DNA of 64,000 nucleotides from Clostridiaceae bacterium M8S5 (GTDB lineage: Bacteria > Bacillota > Clostridia > Tissierellales > MCWD3), in NCBI GenBank assembly GCA_029227815.1, contig CP118523.1, positions 2,666,001 to 2,730,000 of the forward strand, in the 5' to 3' direction. This document shows, one piece after another, positions 8,992 through 18,080 of this stretch (the stretch's first letter is position 1; every line of letters starts with the position of its first letter). Position numbers and translations under genes: made by a program. The notes under the pieces are model-generated. The model searched no databases. It was not told where the DNA came from and worked only from the letters and a program-made list of their open reading frames with translations.

Positions 8992-10740
8992 TTATGCTTC
9001 AATTTTCCATCCACTTGCTTTTGTTCTTCTCATCCAAAAACTATTGTATACCCCTTCATTATTTAGAAGCTCTTCATGAGTTCCTTGTTCCACCAACTGC
9101 CCCTCATCTAGTACAATAATCTGATCAGCAGATTTGATTGTCGAAAGCCTATGAGCTATGACTACCAAAGTCTTATCTTTCACTAGTTCCATAATTGCAT
9201 CTTGAATATACTTTTCATTTTCTGGATCAATACTTGCTGTCGCCTCATCAAGAAGTATAATAGGGGCGTTTTTTAGTATTGCTCTGGCTATAGAAATCCT
9301 TTGTTTTTCACCTCCTGATAATGTGTTACCACCTTCACCAATTTTAGTATTATAGCCATTATCCATACTTAAAATAAAATCATGACATCTTGCTTTTTTT
9401 GCAGCTTCAACAACTTCTTTTTCAGTGGCATCTGGTTTCCCAATACGAATATTGTTAATAACCGTATCGTTAAATAAATAAACTTTTTGGAATACCATGC
9501 TGATGCTAGACATTAACTGATCTACCGACATTTCTTTAACATCTACGTTACCTACTTTCACACTTCCTTTTTGTACATCCCAAAAACGTGCTATCAAACT
9601 TGTTATTGTTGTCTTTCCACATCCCGATTGACCAACTAATGCCGTCATACTTTTCTCTGGTATATAAAAACTCAAATTTTTAATAACCACTTCATTTTCG
9701 TATGCAAAAGAAACTTTATCGAATTCAATATTATAGGCATTAATTTTTACAGTTTGCTTTTTATCTACTATAGGTTTCAAATCTTTAACTGCTTGATATC
9801 GGTCTAATGAAGCATCAAGAATTCTTGTTACTGTCGCAGCCACTATAAGCGCTCTTGCAGGCAAGAACATTTTAAAAACATAGATTATAAGCATAAATAG
9901 GATTGGTAATGTTAGCGATGTTCCTAGTACTAGGTAACATGCTAAGAAAATCAGTACGCCAATTCCAATATCAAGCACATAATCAAAATGACTGATAGAA
10001 GGTAGTATTTTCTTCTCTAGATCCAGCGAGTTATCCCTTGCCAAATTAATAGCTTCATCCATCCTTTTAGCTTTTTCCCCCGCTAGATTATATGATTTAA
10101 CTACAGACATACCTTGAACATATTCAAGCGCAGCTTTGATTAATTCACCTTGTGCTTCCTGTTTTCTAATGCTCACTCGTTTACCAATATCTTGATTCCT
10201 GTTTAAAAATATTAATGCAATTACTGTTATCAAAGCTACAGCGCAGGCTAGTCTCCAATTGATAATAAGCATGAAAAGAAATGCTACTAATATACTTAAA
10301 AAACCATTAAGCACTTGATCTAAAATCTTTGCGCTATAATTTTCTATCATCGCTAGATCTGATGTAACTACGCCTGATATATCACCAATATTTTTATCAC
10401 TAAATGCTCCCATTGGTAAACGTTTCAAATGATTGCCAATATGAATTCTTTCATCAGCCACTGTCTCAAAACCTGAAAGACTGCCAAATAAAAAAACAAG
10501 ATATTTAAATATATACTCACCAATTAATCCAGATAGTATAATGAGCAAGGATATCCATATGTCATTTGTTTTAAGTTGGCCAAACTCATTTGGTGTCATT
10601 ATTTTAACTAACACATATAATATGGCACCAATAGATAAAGATGTACATATACGTGCAAGAAAGCTAAAAAGATAAGATAATTTAATCCTAGAGCTCCTTT
10701 CCTTTGAGAGTTCTAAAATACGTGTGAATATTTTAAACAT
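8992..10740 (-). CDS. ABC transporter, fused permease-ATPase (YbtQ-like), second of pair
   Basis: About 582 residues: six transmembrane helices (about 15-310) and an ATPase with Walker A GQSGCGKTT, signature LSGGEKQR, Walker B ILLDEATAS and H-loop IAHRLS. The start is set at the ATG at 10740, which follows GGAGGAGAGG and overlaps the upstream stop by 8 bp; the longer frame begins with an unlikely charged extension. It pairs with the gene upstream. Tandem subunits of this exporter fold next to an ECF module recall the YbtP/YbtQ siderophore importers, but direction cannot be read from sequence. Confidence 0.85.
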   Translation of the reverse strand: MFKIFTRILELSKERSSRIKLSYLFSFLARICTSLSIGAILYVLVKIMTPNEFGQLKTNDIWISLLIILSGLIGEYIFKYLVFLFGSLSGFETVADERIHIGNHLKRLPMGAFSDKNIGDISGVVTSDLAMIENYSAKILDQVLNGFLSILVAFLFMLIINWRLACAVALITVIALIFLNRNQDIGKRVSIRKQEAQGELIKAALEYVQGMSVVKSYNLAGEKAKRMDEAINLARDNSLDLEKKILPSISHFDYVLDIGIGVLIFLACYLVLGTSLTLPILFMLIIYVFKMFLPARALIVAATVTRILDASLDRYQAVKDLKPIVDKKQTVKINAYNIEFDKVSFAYENEVVIKNLSFYIPEKSMTALVGQSGCGKTTITSLIARFWDVQKGSVKVGNVDVKEMSVDQLMSSISMVFQKVYLFNDTVINNIRIGKPDATEKEVVEAAKKARCHDFILSMDNGYNTKIGEGGNTLSGGEKQRISIARAILKNAPIILLDEATASIDPENEKYIQDAIMELVKDKTLVVIAHRLSTIKSADQIIVLDEGQLVEQGTHEELLNNEGVYNSFWMRRTKASGWKIEA

Positions 10741-12493
10741 GTGACCTCTCCTCCTCTGCCCTAAAGTCCCATTCCATTGCTTCTTGATGTATCCTCCACA
10801 TATCATTATATTTTTGACAATACTTTAAAAGGTCTTCATGCGTTCCTTGGTTCAAAATCTTTCCCTTATTAACAACAATTATGTTATCTGCATTTACAAT
10901 GGTGGATAAACGATGAGCAATTACAATTACAGTTTTCCCTCTGAGCAATTGATTAAGGGATAACTGAATCTTATCTTCATTTTCCGGGTCAGAAAATGCT
11001 GTCGCTTCATCTAAAATCACTACAGGTGCATCCTTCAATAACGCTCTAGCTATAGAAAGTCGTTGTTTCTGACCGCCACTAAATTTGTCACCCGCTTCAC
11101 CTGCATTGGTATAATAGCCTTTTTCTGTTTTTGCTATAAATTCATCACACATCGCATTTTTAGCTGCTTTGATAACTTCTTCATCAGAAGCATCAACTCG
11201 TCCCATACGTATGTTTTCCATAATCGTTGTATCGAAAAGATATGAATCTTGTGATACATAACTAATCGAATCCATGAGAGATTCAAATTCAATATTTGAG
11301 ATATTCACTCCACCAAGTTTTATACTTCCACCATCAACATCCCAAAATCGAGCGATTAATTTGGCAATGGTTGATTTTCCTGAGCCAGACGGTCCCACTA
11401 ATGCAGTCACAGTATTTGGTTTACATGTAAAAGAGATATCCTTTAGAACATCTTCTTTTTCATATGCAAAAGTTACATTATCAAAACTAATGCAGTAATC
11501 TTCAATATCTGTAATTCCATCATCTACAAACTCAATCTCTTTTTCATTTAGCAATTGATGGATTGCTTTCTCTTTAACAGTTAGCAACGCAATATTATCA
11601 AAAAAATTTGTAAGTCGTAACAACGGTTCTGCAAAACCAAGTGCTAATATTATACACATAACATAATCACTAATCGATAATGACCCATTAAGATAAAACA
11701 ACCCACCAAATGGTAATACAAATAGTATAGATGCTGGCAATAAAGTAACATAAGCCGTTGTATATTTACTAGTATGAAACGCCCAATCTACAACTTGTTT
11801 TCTAAATCCTGATACCGAATCAGTGTACTTTTCATAAGACTGAGTTGTTTGATTAAATGCTTTTATCTCTTTCATACCTGAAATGTATTCAACAATAGTT
11901 GAGTTCATATGGCTATTTGCTCTTGTATACTTTTCCATTCTCGGCTTATATTCTCTGAACATCATCATAAATGGTACTAATCCAATAGGTATAATTGTAA
12001 ACGTTAGAAGAGCCATTCGCCAGTCAATAATAAAAATCAAAACAATTGTAGCTATAGGTGTTAATATATTTGCAATCCCTTCTGGAATAATATGAGCAAG
12101 AACCAACTCCATTGACTCAACATCATCAATGATGTGCATTTTAAGATTACCTGCAGTTCTTTTTTTAATATCACCCATAGGTAACCGCATTAACTTTGAT
12201 GTTATGGCTTTTCTCAACTCGCCTAAAATTGTATATGCATTAATATGAGATAGTTTAAGTGCCTCAAATAATAAAAATGTTTTTAGTAATAATATAATCG
12301 TAATTAAGCCTACGTTAGCAATTACGATTTTAAGTTCTGGTAATTTATTGCCATTAAAGAGCATAATTGTTCGATGAGCCATTATATACGCTAAAATGCC
12401 CAACGAAACGCTTAATGATGCAAAAACAATACTCCCCCATAGCAACCCCTTTCTTTTATCAGCATAAGAAAACATTCGTTTTATACTATTCAT
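10733..12493 (-). CDS. ABC transporter, fused permease-ATPase (YbtP-like), first of pair
   Basis: A 586-residue half-transporter with a membrane domain (about 15-310) and an ATPase with Walker A GPSGSGKST, signature KFSGGQKQR, Walker B VVILDEATA and H-loop IAHRLS. The D-loop reads AFSDPE rather than the partner's ASIDPE, suggesting an asymmetric heterodimer. It starts 24 bp after a strong 13-bp hairpin that separates it from the KTR and TetR genes, so expression may be attenuated relative to the regulator. It overlaps its partner by 8 bp. Confidence 0.85.
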   Translation of the reverse strand: MNSIKRMFSYADKRKGLLWGSIVFASLSVSLGILAYIMAHRTIMLFNGNKLPELKIVIANVGLITIILLLKTFLLFEALKLSHINAYTILGELRKAITSKLMRLPMGDIKKRTAGNLKMHIIDDVESMELVLAHIIPEGIANILTPIATIVLIFIIDWRMALLTFTIIPIGLVPFMMMFREYKPRMEKYTRANSHMNSTIVEYISGMKEIKAFNQTTQSYEKYTDSVSGFRKQVVDWAFHTSKYTTAYVTLLPASILFVLPFGGLFYLNGSLSISDYVMCIILALGFAEPLLRLTNFFDNIALLTVKEKAIHQLLNEKEIEFVDDGITDIEDYCISFDNVTFAYEKEDVLKDISFTCKPNTVTALVGPSGSGKSTIAKLIARFWDVDGGSIKLGGVNISNIEFESLMDSISYVSQDSYLFDTTIMENIRMGRVDASDEEVIKAAKNAMCDEFIAKTEKGYYTNAGEAGDKFSGGQKQRLSIARALLKDAPVVILDEATAFSDPENEDKIQLSLNQLLRGKTVIVIAHRLSTIVNADNIIVVNKGKILNQGTHEDLLKYCQKYNDMWRIHQEAMEWDFRAEEERSHV

Positions 12494-12516
12494 TTAATCC
12501 TCCTTCATATATTAAA

Positions 12517-12556
12517 AGCCAGTAATAATAAGATTGTCTCTCAATTATTACTGGCT
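12517..12556 (-). terminator. Intercistronic terminator/attenuator
   Basis: AGCCAGTAATAAT (12517-12529) pairs perfectly over 13 bp with ATTATTACTGGCT (12544-12556). On the minus strand it is followed by TTTTAAT. It overlaps the end of the KTR gene and precedes the first ABC gene by 24 bp, so it could limit read-through from the TetR promoter. Confidence 0.75.
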
Positions 12557-12745
12557 CTGTGTCTTAGCATCTGGCTCTATTATTTTCAATTTTTGATCGC
12601 TTAAGTCAATGATATTTTCATTCTTGCACTTAGGGCAATAAAGTGGGAAGTTTTTTAAAGAAGTATTTGCAAATGTCTTCGTTCTTGTTTTATTCCCACA
12701 TGTTGGACAATGAATCCATCCTTGTTTATCTATCCATCCATTCAA
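12548..12745 (-). CDS. Cysteine-rich KTR-type zinc-ribbon small protein
   Basis: About 65 residues with two Cys pairs, CPTCG and CPKCK, a central KTRTKTF segment and a C-terminal EPDAKTQSQ. This matches the Cys_rich_KTR family, common on Tn916-like and other integrative elements in Firmicutes. The first ATG in frame would sit inside the TetR gene. The better start is TTG at 12745, with AGGAGG 6 nt upstream, overlapping the TetR stop as TTGA. That gives translational coupling. The function is unknown; the two CxxC pairs suggest one structural zinc. It hints that this cassette was carried by a mobile element. Confidence 0.85.
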   Translation of the reverse strand: MNGWIDKQGWIHCPTCGNKTRTKTFANTSLKNFPLYCPKCKNENIIDLSDQKLKIIEPDAKTQSQ

Positions 12746-13389
12746 AATAATCCTCCTTCTATATTTAATATAGTTTGCCAACCTGACTTAAAGAAACGTC
12801 GTAATCGATCTAATTGTATCTGTGCTTCTTCTTTAGAAATATTGTGCAGGACTAATTCAAACAAACCAGTATAAAATGCGTGAGATGCAATATGAGCAAA
12901 CTGCTCATCCATTCGTCCTGACGTAATTGCATCGTTATTTGTGCCTTTTATTGATCTTATCGTACATTCGACATCTTGCTTTACTATACGATGCATAAAA
13001 TCAGTATACCCCTTGCTATCAGTACATGACAACAACAATTTAAAAATATCTGCATGATCATATATATAATTTAGAATGATATCAAAGCTTTTATCTGAAT
13101 AATCCGACATTAATCTTTTCATATCATCATCCACATTATATCCTCCTTGTTCTATTACGAGTATCTCTATAAATTCATCTATAGTCGGTTGGACTAATGC
13201 CTTAAAAAGACTCGCTTTATCAGGATAGCGTATATAGATTGCACCTTTGCTTGAATCAGCATTCTTGGCAATGTTTCGTAATGAAGCATTTTCATATCCG
13301 TTACTTAGAAATTCTTGCTTCGCACAGGCTAATATTTTTTCAGTTACACCTTCAACTCGTTTCACTATTACACTCTCTTTTCTTATCAT
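12742..13389 (-). CDS. TetR/AcrR-family transcriptional regulator
   Basis: About 207-215 residues. An N-terminal helix-turn-helix (about 20-60, NASLRNIAKNADSSKGAIYI) precedes a helical ligand-binding domain with no recognised ligand signature. The first ATG (13389) lacks a ribosome binding site. A GTG at 13365, eight codons in, has AGAGAG upstream and may be the true start. A perfect 19-bp palindrome at 13400-13418 overlaps the inferred transcription start, indicating autoregulation of the whole TetR-KTR-ABC-ECF cassette. Confidence 0.85.
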   Translation of the reverse strand: MIRKESVIVKRVEGVTEKILACAKQEFLSNGYENASLRNIAKNADSSKGAIYIRYPDKASLFKALVQPTIDEFIEILVIEQGGYNVDDDMKRLMSDYSDKSFDIILNYIYDHADIFKLLLSCTDSKGYTDFMHRIVKQDVECTIRSIKGTNNDAITSGRMDEQFAHIASHAFYTGLFELVLHNISKEEAQIQLDRLRRFFKSGWQTILNIEGGLF

Positions 13390-13399
13390 TTTATTAATA

Positions 13400-13418
13400 T
13401 TAAGACCACTGGTCTTAA
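13400..13418. promoter_or_regulatory. TetR operator palindrome
   Basis: TTAAGACCA-C-TGGTCTTAA is a perfect 9-1-9 inverted repeat 11 bp upstream of the TetR ATG and just downstream of its promoter. Confidence 0.75.
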
Positions 13419-13447
13419 TGATAACACAGTCTTATTGTATTTGTCAA
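13419..13447 (-). promoter_or_regulatory. Sigma-A promoter of the TetR/ECF cassette
   Basis: On the minus strand TTGACA (13442-13447) is separated by 17 bp from TTATCA (13419-13424). A Fur-like box abuts the -35 and the TetR palindrome covers the start point. Confidence 0.6.
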
Positions 13448-13450
13448 TAA

Positions 13451-13465
13451 CGATATTCATTATCA
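13451..13465. promoter_or_regulatory. Fur-box-like sequence
   Basis: CGATATT-C-ATTATCA matches the 7-1-7 Fur consensus TGATAATNATTATCA at 12 of 14 informative positions. It lies directly upstream of the -35 element of the TetR/ECF cassette promoter. Functional binding is inference. Confidence 0.45.
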
Positions 13466-13937
13466 TTTGTATTTATTCAAACTGAAACCATTTAATGCCT
13501 TGTGATTGTAATTCATTCTTTAAGAGCACTGTGGCATAGATAAAGAAAAATCAACTAAAGCATTTCTGTTTTAGTTGATTTTTATAATTTTGTTACTTGC
13601 AAACTAATTGTACCTAATCCTCAGCAATCAGAGCTATTCACGTTATTTTACTATTGGAACATAATAATCTTTATAACATTACAACTATATTATAATAAAT
13701 AATATTATTTTAATCCCTATATTCAATTTACTTATAAAAATAAAAAATCATATTTAACAATATGAATAATATTACTATTTTAGATTCTGTTAGTTTACTT
13801 TTATAATTATTACATGTTAGTTGTGGCTTTACATTTATCCTAAACCAATATAACCTGCGCGTTTCTATCAGGTTATATTGATTGTACAAATAATCCAAAT
13901 ACTAATATGAAGTTATAAGCCATAAGAAAAAATATAT
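13466..13937. other. Intergenic region with a repeated-family terminator
   Basis: Apart from the terminator at 13549-13580, and the hairpin TATAACCTG (13850-13858) / CAGGTTATA (13868-13876) near the kinase 3' end, I see no gene. The second hairpin has no strong T tract. Confidence 0.5.
13549..13580 (-). terminator. Intrinsic terminator, member of the repeated hairpin family
   Basis: AATCAACTAAA (13549-13559) pairs with TTTAGTTGATT (13570-13580). On the minus strand a T run follows. It lies about 360 bp after the histidine kinase stop and shares its arm with the hairpins at 75-106 and 45349-45380. Confidence 0.75.
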
Positions 13938-15413
13938 CTAAAGGTTAGTGTCTTCTTGGTAAATGGGAATCTGCACTTTGAAAATAGTTGACTTGTCTGA
14001 ACCAACTAAGCTAATAAATCCATTTTGTTTTTCTAGAAGTTTTTTAACAAGAGCAAGACCTAAACCAGTCCCTGAGAAAGCTTTAGATCGATTCTTATCT
14101 ATAGTATAGAATGGTTCAAAAATACTGTTTTTATGTTCATCTGGAACACCAATTCCTGTATCTTCTATGTCTATAACATAATTACTTTTATCAGCATAAC
14201 CACTCACAATAATTTTACCATTAATCACATTGTACTTTATCCCATTATCAATAAGGTTAATTAAAATCTGAATAACACTATCCCTATCCATCCATACAAT
14301 AGCTTCTTCTACAAAAGATTCTATAGTTATTCCAAATTTTGATGCTTTACCTTTCATTTTATCTAAGACTTCATTTATGGCAATATCTATTCTAAATGCT
14401 TCATCCTTAAGTTTATAATCATATTGTTCAACAGATGATAGGTAGAGTATGTTCTCTACCATACTATTTAAGCGATTAAGTTCTTTTAACGCAATTTCCT
14501 TAGAGTTTTTTACCATGTTCTGATCATCATCATATAGTGTCATTAGATCAAGCTGTGCCTTTATAATCGTTATTGGCGTTTTAAACTCATGAGTTATGTT
14601 GCCAATAAACTCCTTTTGTTTCATCTCTAATCTTTGTAGTTTACCTAAAGTATCCTCTAATTTATTCTTTTCTGATTCAATATCTCTAATATTTCTCTTT
14701 ATTTTATTTGCCATAACTTCTATCCCTTGACTAAGTTCTCCCAACTCATCCTTGCTGGTTACCTTAAAGAGACTAGTATAGTCTCCCTTTTCTATTGCCT
14801 TAACAGATTTTCTTAATCGTAGAATCTTCTTAACATGATGTAGTAAATAAAAAGTTGACAAAAAAAATGTAATGATAATAGAGGCAAGTCCAACTGTTAT
14901 TAATAGTTTTCTTATTTCTTCAAAAAAGATACGATCTTTTTTTATGTCGTACTCAATCATAACAACACCAATTTGCTTATCAAAATCATATACAGGCGCA
15001 ACATAATAAATGAGATATCCAACCTGCTGATATGCAATTTGATTATCAAGAGCTGTTTTTACTAGCTCAGGTAATTGAGTTTCTTCTTTATCTAAGTAAT
15101 TTGCAGCTATAGATATACGATTTCCCTTGTTATCATACAGCGCTGTATATAGATTAAGTAATCTACTCAATTCAACACATAGAACTCTAGAATTAGAGAT
15201 GTAGAATTTTTCAAAGCTATCAACATTACTTAAAGCATATTTTTCTCTTATAAATAAATTAACGGTTTTTGAGTCATCCTTTAGAAGCTGTTCGTAATTT
15301 TTTACTTGATTTCTCTCTATCCCCTTTAATACAAAAAATGAGATAATTAAGAGATTAGAAAGAAGCAATAGCAAAATAAAAATTGTTAACCGTTTCTTTA
15401 TACTAATTTTCAT
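13938..15413 (-). CDS. Membrane sensor histidine kinase
   Basis: A 491-residue OmpR-class kinase. TM1 is about 9-31, an extracytoplasmic sensor about 32-170, TM2 about 170-193, then a HAMP linker. The HisKA H-box FIGNITHEFKTP has its phospho-His near residue 275. The HATPase_c domain has N-box LIDNGIKYN, G1 DTGIGVP and G2 GTGLGLAL. All catalytic motifs look intact. The ATG at 15413 overlaps the response regulator stop, so the two are coupled. The stimulus is unknown. The secreted propeller protein at the head of the operon is a candidate accessory sensor. Confidence 0.9.
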   Translation of the reverse strand: MKISIKKRLTIFILLLLLSNLLIISFFVLKGIERNQVKNYEQLLKDDSKTVNLFIREKYALSNVDSFEKFYISNSRVLCVELSRLLNLYTALYDNKGNRISIAANYLDKEETQLPELVKTALDNQIAYQQVGYLIYYVAPVYDFDKQIGVVMIEYDIKKDRIFFEEIRKLLITVGLASIIITFFLSTFYLLHHVKKILRLRKSVKAIEKGDYTSLFKVTSKDELGELSQGIEVMANKIKRNIRDIESEKNKLEDTLGKLQRLEMKQKEFIGNITHEFKTPITIIKAQLDLMTLYDDDQNMVKNSKEIALKELNRLNSMVENILYLSSVEQYDYKLKDEAFRIDIAINEVLDKMKGKASKFGITIESFVEEAIVWMDRDSVIQILINLIDNGIKYNVINGKIIVSGYADKSNYVIDIEDTGIGVPDEHKNSIFEPFYTIDKNRSKAFSGTGLGLALVKKLLEKQNGFISLVGSDKSTIFKVQIPIYQEDTNL

Positions 15414-16098
15414 CACAACTTCTCACCGCTTTATAACCAAACTTCGGAACTGTTTTGATTAACGTCCCATACGAACCTAGTTTTTTTCTTATCCTCTGTA
15501 CATGAATATCAATTGTTCGTGTTCCACCAAAATAGTCAAGTCCCCAAACCTTATCCAAAATCTTTTCCCTAGAAAAAGCAATATTTATATTTTGTATTAG
15601 AAAAGCTAATAAATCAAATTCTTTTGGTTTAAGATATATATTTGAGTCATTTATCTTAACTAATCTTTCATCTAAATTTATACTAAGGTTTTCAATCTGA
15701 ATAATATTTTTTACTGTCTGAGTCAGATTGCTCTTTGTAATACGTCTACTAAGAGAGCGTACACGAGCAATCACCTCTGGCATGTCAAAAGGTTTTGTAA
15801 TGTAATCATCTGCCCCAAGTTCCAATCCTAATACTTTATCCACTAATTCCGCCTTTGCTGTTAACATGATGATGCCAACACTTCGTACTTGTGTTACCAT
15901 TTTACATATATCAAAACCATTATGATAGGGCATCATAACATCTAGAATCAATATATCTGGGCAATGCTCTGTAAATAAGTTCATAGCCTCTTTTCCATCA
16001 TAGGCAGTATATACTTCATAATCTTCTCTTGTCAATGCATAGGATATAGAATTAGCAATATGCATTTCATCATCAGCTACAAGAATAGTGGTTTTCAT
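15403..16098 (-). CDS. OmpR/PhoB-family response regulator
   Basis: 231 residues: receiver domain (1-120) with the acidic pair D9-D10, phospho-acceptor D53 in ILDVMMP, T80 and K102 (ITKPFD), then a winged-helix DNA-binding domain (about 130-228) with REKILDKVWGLDYFGGTRTIDIHVQ-type features. It is the cognate regulator of the downstream kinase by overlap. It sits 17 bp after the secreted propeller gene, so the three form one operon. Targets unknown; autoregulation is plausible. Confidence 0.9.
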   Translation of the reverse strand: MKTTILVADDEMHIANSISYALTREDYEVYTAYDGKEAMNLFTEHCPDILILDVMMPYHNGFDICKMVTQVRSVGIIMLTAKAELVDKVLGLELGADDYITKPFDMPEVIARVRSLSRRITKSNLTQTVKNIIQIENLSINLDERLVKINDSNIYLKPKEFDLLAFLIQNINIAFSREKILDKVWGLDYFGGTRTIDIHVQRIRKKLGSYGTLIKTVPKFGYKAVRSCDEN

Positions 16099-16115
16099 CG
16101 TATCACCTTCATTTT

Positions 16116-17330
16116 TTAATTAATTGTAATAACATTTACAACTTCAGAGACACATTTATCTCCTTCAAAGATATAATTTTTATAAGCAAGTCTATTAGAA
16201 TTTCCATTCCAGAATACACGGGAATTAGTCTCTAGATACAGACCAACTTTTTCACCTGTATTAAAATCATAAATATATGTGGTTCCAATGCCATTTTGCT
16301 GAACTTCATAGATTAGTTTACTACCATCTGAGGAAACAGTAATAGAATCGATCATACCTTCATCTATTATCTTCACTCTTTCACCCTTCTCATTCAACTC
16401 CCAAAGCTTTACACCTTTTAATGTCATAAGGCCTACTTCAACTCTTTTAGGATCATATCCATCAAAATCATTACTGTCGGTAGCATTAATATAAGTATTG
16501 GTTTTTAAATCTAAAACATAATTATAGCCTTCTAAGTACGAATCTTGTATATATAATTTATCATCCTTTAAATCAACTTTCTCCACAAACTCACTGGTTA
16601 TAGAATCATAATGTACCTTTAACCAAGCTTTAGATTCCTCATCTTTAGGAGGAAAAAATCTTTCCTTAGCCCTGATTGCAAGGAATTCTTCAAATGTCCA
16701 AGCTGGACTAGTTAGTTTATTATACAAGTCATTAGGCAGCTTAATATCTTTTCTTTCCCCTGTGCAAAGATTAAAAAGAATAATTTTTTTGCCTTTTATA
16801 TATGCAACTCTATCATTACTAACTCGTGAAAGACCATACATCCCTTCATCTATCTTTTTCACTGTAAAATCTTCAGTATTTAGAGAATATAGAAATCTCT
16901 TATTTGTAACTGTTTGCTTCTCTGTATAAACCATATATTTATTGTCATTATAGGACATTTTTTTATCTGACCCTGCAATAAAATAACGTGCATTATACTT
17001 TTCTTTATTATTTGTAATCCTAGTTGTCTTCTTTGTATCTGCATTATAGACTATCAGATTTTCCACACCATTAACGTTTTCTACACACAATAGTTGATTC
17101 TCATCCATCCAAAATATATCAGCAATATTCTGTAGCTGGACTATATTTTTAATAGATAATACCTCATTAATTTCTTTCTGTTGATTTTTAAGCACTTTTA
17201 TACCTGATATCTTATTCTGAGCAAATACCATATTACTATTAGATAATACGCTTATACCAAATACTATTACTCCTACTAAAAGTAAAGAATGGTGCCTCTT
17301 TTTGGCCTTTCTTATTTTTACCTTTTTCAT
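16116..17330 (-). CDS. Secreted TolB-like beta-propeller protein
   Basis: 404 residues with a basic N-terminus, a hydrophobic signal segment (about 14-36) and probable cleavage after VFA. The mature part contains repeated blocks such as NRVAYIKGKKIILFN, GSKLIYEVQQN and SNRLAYKNYIF, characteristic of WD40-like/TolB beta-propeller blades. No catalytic motif is visible. As first gene of an operon with a response regulator and kinase, it may act as an extracytoplasmic sensing or scaffolding partner. That role is inferred from position only. Confidence 0.75.
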   Translation of the reverse strand: MKKVKIRKAKKRHHSLLLVGVIVFGISVLSNSNMVFAQNKISGIKVLKNQQKEINEVLSIKNIVQLQNIADIFWMDENQLLCVENVNGVENLIVYNADTKKTTRITNNKEKYNARYFIAGSDKKMSYNDNKYMVYTEKQTVTNKRFLYSLNTEDFTVKKIDEGMYGLSRVSNDRVAYIKGKKIILFNLCTGERKDIKLPNDLYNKLTSPAWTFEEFLAIRAKERFFPPKDEESKAWLKVHYDSITSEFVEKVDLKDDKLYIQDSYLEGYNYVLDLKTNTYINATDSNDFDGYDPKRVEVGLMTLKGVKLWELNEKGERVKIIDEGMIDSITVSSDGSKLIYEVQQNGIGTTYIYDFNTGEKVGLYLETNSRVFWNGNSNRLAYKNYIFEGDKCVSEVVNVITIN

Positions 17331-18080
17331 TATTATTTGTCCTCCTTATTCTTTATAGGATTATTATAGCGAATATCTGTATCCAAAGAATATAGAATCC
17401 ATTTCCAATCTGTAAACTTTTATAAAAAGCAAAAGCATATTAATATCCCTATACCACAATATTATCTATGTAAATAATTTTAACATATTCTATCATCAAT
17501 TGTCTCATTGTTATATCGTGTGGATAGATAAACTCATCTTTACTGATTATCATAGATTTAATGAATCATTTTTTTAGTATTTTTTTCTTTTTTGTCTACT
17601 ATATTATACATCTTTTCTACTAGTTTTTGTAGTGTGTTTGTTGATGGTAGATGTAGTAGGTATCTTTTTTGTGTATAGTACTTCTTTTTCTCCTTTTACG
17701 TAGTTTGTCGGTTGTGGCGATTTGTATGTTTTGATACTTATGTCCTAACATTATAATAAGCTCAATGTCAGTAATGGAGTGCTTTTTCACCCTAACTATT
17801 GACAAAGAACCTGTTTAAATAGGTATAATAAACAAATCGAAAAATAGTAATTAATATAATTTTGTTGGTTCTTTAAGACGTCACAAAATTGACATAAAAA
17901 ATCTCATTACTATCAACTTCCCATGTTAAGTGGAATGGATTATAATCAATAGATAGATTTTAGTTTTACTTTTTTCTGCTATTTTTTTTATATTTTTTTA
18001 TATTTCGGGAACATTTTCTCATTTATTTTATCTATATATACGTAGTGCTTAAATTTCTTTAATTGCTTGGAGGCGTATTT
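17331..18080. other. Long AT-rich leader region upstream of the radical SAM gene
   Basis: No well supported gene. A 61-codon minus-strand frame (17620-17805) encodes a basic peptide (DKLRKRRKRSTIHKK) without a convincing ribosome binding site. TTGACA (17799-17804) and TATAAT (17824-17829), spaced 19 bp, could drive the radical SAM operon and would give a 5' leader of about 240 nt. Confidence 0.45.
17799..17829 (+). promoter_or_regulatory. Possible promoter of the radical SAM/RiPP operon
   Basis: Perfect TTGACA and TATAAT hexamers on the plus strand, but with a long 19-bp spacer. It lies about 250 bp before the radical SAM start. Confidence 0.4.

Noticed and set aside
17620..17805. 61-codon basic minus-strand ORF
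   Set aside because: No convincing ribosome binding site or promoter and low-complexity composition; kept only as a note in the intergenic entry.
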